Source: BMS3BBIN04 sp964552465 | GTDB lineage: Bacteria; Electryoneota; Electryoneia; Electryoneales; Electryoneaceae | NCBI GenBank assembly: GCA_964552465.1 | Contig: CAZKGR010000003.1 | Coordinates: 1-64,000 of the forward strand | Length of the DNA stretch: 64,000 nt | Reading direction: 5' to 3' | Part shown: in pieces, positions 60,423 to 64,000 of the stretch | How the letters are laid out: every line of letters begins with the position of its first letter | How positions within the stretch are numbered: position 1 is the first letter of the stretch | Translations under genes and position numbers: made by a program | The notes under the pieces: generated by a model | Database searches by the model: none | Told to the model about the DNA's origin: nothing | The model's input: only the letters and a program-made list of their open reading frames with translations

Positions 60423-60446
60423 GAGTCAACTCTCCAGCTTTCATGA

Positions 60447-61133
60447 TTAATGGTGCAGGATGTTCTTCGCTTCTTCGAGAATGGCGATAGTTGCTGAAGT
60501 ACCGATACGTGTTGCCCCAGCATTCAACATGTCAAGTACATCCTGGTAGCAGTGTATGCCACCGGAAGCCTTGACTCCTGCATAGCTACCAGCAACTTTG
60601 TCAAGGATGTTTACCGCTTTCACGGTAGCGCCACCGGATGCGAATCCTGTCGAAGTTTTCAAATAGTCAGCTCCACCTCGGATAGCCGCTTTTGCTGCCA
60701 GGAGAATCTGGTTGTCCGTTAGTTCACTGGTTTCGAGGGTCGCTTTGACGATATTCGTTCCGGCCGCTTCCTTGACATAACGAACATTGTCTTCGACGTA
60801 CATCCAACCTTCAGAAATCGCTATTCCGTAAGGAATGACAAGGTCGAATTCACGGGCTCCGTCTTCGAGACCACGCACAGTTTCAGCAACCAGGGCTGGG
60901 TACGCAGTAGCGCCATGCGGGAATCCGATAACGGTGCATACTGGAATATTTGATCCAGCCAGCTGCACTGCCGCTTCCTTGATCCAGATGGGGTGGACGC
61001 AAACAGAAGCAGTTTTCCATGTGCGCGCTTCGCCGCATACTCGTTCGATATCAGCGCGACCCGCACTGGGTTTCAGCAATGTGTGGTCGAATGTAGCAGC
61101 CAGTTGGCTGAGTGTCATGGTATCGGGTTTCAT
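60447..61133 (-). CDS. deoC: Deoxyribose-phosphate aldolase
   Basis: The 228-residue class I aldolase cleaves 2-deoxyribose-5-phosphate to glyceraldehyde-3-phosphate and acetaldehyde. It has 'FDHTLLKPSAGRADIERVC', 'ASVCVHPIWIKEAA', 'IGFPHGATAYPALVAE', and the active-site lysines in 'NIVKATLETSELT' and 'GGADYLKTSTGFASGGATV' (Schiff-base Lys in the latter). 'EFDLVIPYG' replaces the usual 'EIDMVINIG'. It is 12 bases downstream of the YbjQ-family gene on the same strand. Confidence 0.95.
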   Translation of the reverse strand: MKPDTMTLSQLAATFDHTLLKPSAGRADIERVCGEARTWKTASVCVHPIWIKEAAVQLAGSNIPVCTVIGFPHGATAYPALVAETVRGLEDGAREFDLVIPYGIAISEGWMYVEDNVRYVKEAAGTNIVKATLETSELTDNQILLAAKAAIRGGADYLKTSTGFASGGATVKAVNILDKVAGSYAGVKASGGIHCYQDVLDMLNAGATRIGTSATIAILEEAKNILHH

Positions 61134-61145
61134 GCTTAGACCGTG

Positions 61146-61457
61146 TTAAATCCTTACAGCGGTTCCAGACGCTGAAACCATCAGCATCCCTTCTCGCACG
61201 ACTTCGTAGTCGAGATCTACGCCAATGACAGCGTTTGCTCCCAGGCTGGCAGCTTCTTCTTCCATCTCACGCATTGCGATCTGACGCGCCTGCTTGAGCT
61301 TGCTCTCGTATGCTCCACTGCGCCCGCCAATGACATCAGTGATTGACGCGAACAGGTCACGGACGATGTTTGCCCCCAGGATTGCTTCGCCGCTGACAAC
61401 TCCCAGGTAATCACGAACCTGTTGCCCTTCGATAAGTGCTGTTGTGGTGACAATCAT
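61146..61457 (-). CDS. YbjQ/UPF0145 family protein
   Basis: The 103-residue protein is of the UPF0145 (YbjQ) family, with 'VRDYLGVVSGEAILGANIVR', 'DVIGGRSGAYESKLKQARQI', 'AMREMEEEAASLGANAVIGV' and 'MLMVSASGTAVRI'. It is assumed to form a pentameric ring, sometimes annotated as heavy-metal-binding, but the function is unverified. GGGGAGATGAATA precedes the ATG. Its start overlaps the stop of the GlmM-like gene. It probably shares a transcript with that gene and deoC. Confidence 0.9.
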   Translation of the reverse strand: MIVTTTALIEGQQVRDYLGVVSGEAILGANIVRDLFASITDVIGGRSGAYESKLKQARQIAMREMEEEAASLGANAVIGVDLDYEVVREGMLMVSASGTAVRI

Positions 61458-62815
61458 TATTCATCTCCCCTGATGATCGTTGATACACGATCAGCTAGTT
61501 CCTGTGCCTGTTGCTTCGACTTCGCTTCAGAGAATATGCGGACGATGGGTTCCGTATTCGACGGTCGGACATGCACCCATCGATCATTCAGATCAATGCG
61601 AATTCCATCACGAGTGTCCATCCGTTCCGCGTCAGAAAAGCCTTGCTCCAGCTTGGTTTTTATATCGTCAAAGCTGATCCCCTCAACGGGAATCTTGCGC
61701 TTCAGTAACGTGTACTGTGGCAAACGGCTGACCAGCACGCTAAGCGGTACGCCTTGAGTTGCAAGCATGCTGAGAATGAGCCCGATGCCGACCATTGAAT
61801 CACGGTTAGCATGAACACTTGGCAGCATTACGCCGCCGTTGCCCTCGCCACCGATCACCGAGTTGACTTTGTCCATTTCAGCCGCAACGTGCGCCTCGCC
61901 AACGGGTGTGCGGTAGACTTCCACTCCTTCAGCGCGCGCTACATCTTCGCTCGCGCGGCTGCTGGACAAGTTCATCACCACCGGACCCTTTGTCGCTGCC
62001 AGAACGTGTTTGATCACGAGCGCCAGGGTTAGCTCTTCACCGATGGGTTGGCCGTGTTCGTTGACTATCGCCAGACGGTCACCGTCCGGATCCAGCGCGA
62101 ATCCAATGTCCATGCCTTCATTGGCAACGAGATCGCAAAGATCCCCGAGGTTCTCAGGCGTGGGTTCGGCTTCACGGCCAAAGTCACCTGACAGGTCACC
62201 ATGGACTTTGCGAACGTCACAACCCAAGTCGTGTAGCAGATTTGGGACGATTAAGTTGCCGACTGAATTTACACAGTCAATTGCGACACGGAATTGTGCG
62301 CGACGAATAGTGGAAACGTCCACGTATTCGGATGCGAGTATGGCTTTGATATGTGCGTCAACGCCGCCGTCCTCGTGCTGCTTAAACTTGCCGAGGCGGT
62401 GCACATCCATATAGTTGACATCGCCACTTTCAAACCTGCGATTTACCTCAGCGCCTTCTTCAGGTCCGAGGAAACGCCCTCGATGATCGAGGAACTTCAT
62501 GGCGTTCCATGTAATCGGATTGTGGCTGGCGGTGATGCAGACTCCGCCTGCAGCCTCGAGTTGGACGACCATCAGTTCAATGGTGGGCGTGGTTGCAAGT
62601 CCAAGATCGACCACATCGCATCCTGCAGATGTCAACCCTGAAAGCAGTGCGCAGCGAACCATCTCGCGGGAGGGACGTGTGTCGCCCCCGACGACAACGG
62701 TTCCGCCCTTGAGAAATGTTCCGAACGCAGCACCGTATCGTGCGACCACATCGGGTGACAGACCGTCTCCGATAACGCCGCGAATCCCTGCAATGCCTGT
62801 CATCAACTTCGGCAT
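61457..62815 (-). CDS. Phosphoglucosamine/phosphohexose mutase (GlmM-like)
   Basis: The 452-residue alpha-D-phosphohexomutase begins 'TGIAGIRGVIGDGLSPDVVA', has the phosphoserine loop 'VCITASHNPITWNAMKF', metal loop 'ALDPDGDRLAIVNEHG', sugar loop 'GGEGNGGVMLPS' and phosphate loop 'VRPSNTEPIVRIFSEA'. 'GEGNGGV' at the sugar loop is typical of phosphoglucosamine mutase relatives. With the GlmU-like enzyme at 6675 it could supply UDP-GlcNAc, which BshA also uses. GAGAGG precedes the ATG. It is first in a run with the YbjQ gene and deoC. Confidence 0.92.
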   Translation of the reverse strand: MPKLMTGIAGIRGVIGDGLSPDVVARYGAAFGTFLKGGTVVVGGDTRPSREMVRCALLSGLTSAGCDVVDLGLATTPTIELMVVQLEAAGGVCITASHNPITWNAMKFLDHRGRFLGPEEGAEVNRRFESGDVNYMDVHRLGKFKQHEDGGVDAHIKAILASEYVDVSTIRRAQFRVAIDCVNSVGNLIVPNLLHDLGCDVRKVHGDLSGDFGREAEPTPENLGDLCDLVANEGMDIGFALDPDGDRLAIVNEHGQPIGEELTLALVIKHVLAATKGPVVMNLSSSRASEDVARAEGVEVYRTPVGEAHVAAEMDKVNSVIGGEGNGGVMLPSVHANRDSMVGIGLILSMLATQGVPLSVLVSRLPQYTLLKRKIPVEGISFDDIKTKLEQGFSDAERMDTRDGIRIDLNDRWVHVRPSNTEPIVRIFSEAKSKQQAQELADRVSTIIRGDE

Positions 62816-62906
62816 GCAACCTCTCAGGTCAAATCAATGGTAGGGTGAATATAAGTGTCCGACTGTTAAGGACAAAGGAAACGTGAGGATTGAATTTGGA
62901 GTTGTG

Positions 62907-63281
62907 CTACTCATCCGGGGAGAATGCATTTGTGTAATGAGTGACCATGGGTGTCGGTTCCATGACGACGATGCAGACATCAAATCGCACTACCGGCAAC
63001 GGATCGTCCATTCCGGCGATCACATGCTTGGCGACTCTGGTGACTTGACGGCGTTTGCTGAGCGGTACCTTTTCGCTCCGCCAGACAGTGCTTTCTTCCT
63101 GCATTGAACGCACTTCGATGATCACCAGCTCATCACCATCCCACATCAGCAAGTCAATCTCACCAGCCTTATTGCGCAAGTTACGCTTAACTGGCTTGAA
63201 TCCCTTACGCTTGAGGAATCTCTCGGCGAGGTGTTCACCCTTCGCGCCGAGCAGTTTTCGTCTGTCTTTGGATTCACTCAT
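62907..63281 (-). CDS. yraN: YraN/UPF0102 nuclease-like protein
   Basis: The 124-residue protein of the YraN family has a restriction-endonuclease-like fold: 'LGAKGEHLAERFLKRKGFKP', 'KAGEIDLLMWDGDELVIIEV' (the D-x-n-E-x-[VK] active site, with 'IEVR' instead of 'VEVK') and 'LSKRRQVTRVAKHVIAG'. The start ATG 63281 overlaps the rnhB stop, which is the usual gene order (rnhB-yraN) in many bacteria. A longer frame reaching 63455 overlaps rnhB and is discarded. Its cellular role is not established. Confidence 0.9.
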   Translation of the reverse strand: MSESKDRRKLLGAKGEHLAERFLKRKGFKPVKRNLRNKAGEIDLLMWDGDELVIIEVRSMQEESTVWRSEKVPLSKRRQVTRVAKHVIAGMDDPLPVVRFDVCIVVMEPTPMVTHYTNAFSPDE

Positions 63282-63990
63282 CTGGCGTCCAAAGTGGGAG
63301 GTCTCCGATCGAGACACGGTCGCCGTTATGTCTGGCAATGGTGAAAGATTGCCGATGAATCGGGCTGCGACCATATTTGAGCAATGCGCTACGGTGATCA
63401 GCGGTTGGATAGCCCTTGTGCTGCGCGAGGCCGTAAATCGGATACGCTTCCGCATATTCGGTCATGATCGCATCACGTGCGACCTTCGCCAGTATTGATG
63501 CCGCGCCAATGCTGAAACTCAGCGAATCACCCTTGACCAGGTTGAATTGTCGTCCCAGTTGGAGTGGAGGAATTCGACCGTCAACCAGCAGGACTGGATT
63601 TGTACTTCCGAGTTGGGCTGCAACTTCGTGGACTGCGTCCTTCATCGCCAAACGTGTCGCGCCAAGGATGTTGTGTTTCTCGATGATTTCAGGGTCTTTA
63701 CGGACGATGGAAAAAGCGAGCGCTGATTCTCGTATTACTTCATATGCCGCTTCACGTTGACGTTTGGTCAGCTGTTTCGAATCGCCTATGCCCGGGATGA
63801 TCGTGTCTGACGCAAACGCTGCGGCTGCGGCGACAACTGGACCGGCAAGGGGTCCTCGTCCAGCTTCATCCACTCCGATAACCACCGATTCGCCCCGCGA
63901 CCAATGCTCTAATTCTGGCCCAAATATGCCGCCAGGCACGCTTGCCAGCTCCTGATTGCTGTTGAATCTGCGTCGTTGGGTCGCGTTCAT
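63274..63990 (-). CDS. rnhB: Ribonuclease HII
   Basis: The 238-residue enzyme nicks RNA in RNA-DNA hybrids and removes misincorporated ribonucleotides. It has the catalytic block 'VIGVDEAGRGPLAGPVVAAA' (Asp and Glu), 'IGDSKQLTKRQREAA', 'LLVDGRIPP' (Asp) and 'SFSIGAASILAKVARDAIM' (Asp), and the C-terminal 'HKGYPTADHRSALLKYGRSP'. Length is at the upper range because of about 35 extra N-terminal residues. The ATG at 63990 may not be the true start, since the window ends ten bases later. It overlaps yraN by eight bases. Confidence 0.96.
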   Translation of the reverse strand: MNATQRRRFNSNQELASVPGGIFGPELEHWSRGESVVIGVDEAGRGPLAGPVVAAAAAFASDTIIPGIGDSKQLTKRQREAAYEVIRESALAFSIVRKDPEIIEKHNILGATRLAMKDAVHEVAAQLGSTNPVLLVDGRIPPLQLGRQFNLVKGDSLSFSIGAASILAKVARDAIMTEYAEAYPIYGLAQHKGYPTADHRSALLKYGRSPIHRQSFTIARHNGDRVSIGDLPLWTPDE

Positions 63991-64000
63991 TCTCTGAATT

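Noticed and set aside
1..64000. Other UGA-interrupted frames, tRNA, rRNA or riboswitches
   Set aside because: I looked at the gaps for further selenocysteine candidates, cloverleaf shapes and known riboswitch cores and saw none I could defend by eye; a covariance search could still find one.

Overview
The window reads as chromosomal DNA of a motile, Gram-negative-type bacterium of roughly balanced GC. Evidence is the outer-envelope lipoproteins, squalene synthases, flagellins and a periplasmic M23 peptidase. Several families point toward the Fibrobacteres-Chlorobi-Bacteroidetes side of the tree: a GlmU-like nucleotidyltransferase of the alternative type, a 'PPTGGP' Ig-like lipoprotein, bacillithiol genes, and a PEP/pyruvate-binding protein with receiver-like domains. 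No rRNA or tRNA is present, so I do not name a phylum.

Layout. 1-8.0 kb: a left edge where an IS3-type transposase remnant abuts a beheaded FAD-linked oxidase, then a radical SAM/SPASM enzyme, a YdeI-family protein, a dicarboxylate/amino-acid symporter followed by the tail of a second symporter, and a GlmU-like enzyme. 8.1-13 kb: a HU-type gene, then a gene hidden by an in-frame UGA that I read as a SelW/Rdx selenoprotein with a bacterial SECIS hairpin, a peroxiredoxin, two flagellin genes flanking a MerR-type regulator, and a receiver protein. 13-30 kb: housekeeping (dihydrouridine synthase, SPOR and M23 proteins, ftsB-eno, a TrmH methyltransferase, CPBP and SpoIID proteins, plsC), the squalene pair hpnC-hpnD and a phosphohexomutase.

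30-35 kb is a tightly overlapping bacillithiol operon (methyltransferase-bshC-bshB1-bshA). The leading methyltransferase makes N-methyl-bacillithiol a reasonable prediction. 35-47 kb holds an Ig-like lipoprotein, manC, a Crp/Fnr regulator, and a meaB-mutase-kinase-B12 subunit run. The mutase is of the methylmalonyl-CoA mutase superfamily but carries Gln where true methylmalonyl-CoA mutases have the carboxylate-binding Arg. A 4.1-kb PAS/GAF hybrid kinase gene separates its two subunit genes.

47-51 kb includes a small accessory island: a Phd/RelE-type toxin-antitoxin pair between imperfect direct repeats of about 200 bp, next to an AT-rich C-terminal gene fragment. 51-64 kb holds an orphan citrate lyase alpha subunit, an MFS transporter, gdhA, a PEP/pyruvate-binding signalling-type protein, glgC, deoC, a GlmM-like mutase, and the yraN-rnhB pair that runs to the right edge.

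The items most worth follow-up are the hidden selenoprotein, the mutase with altered specificity residues, the bacillithiol operon with its methyltransferase, the repeat-bounded toxin-antitoxin island, and a 127-bp nested inverted-repeat element at 16571-16697.
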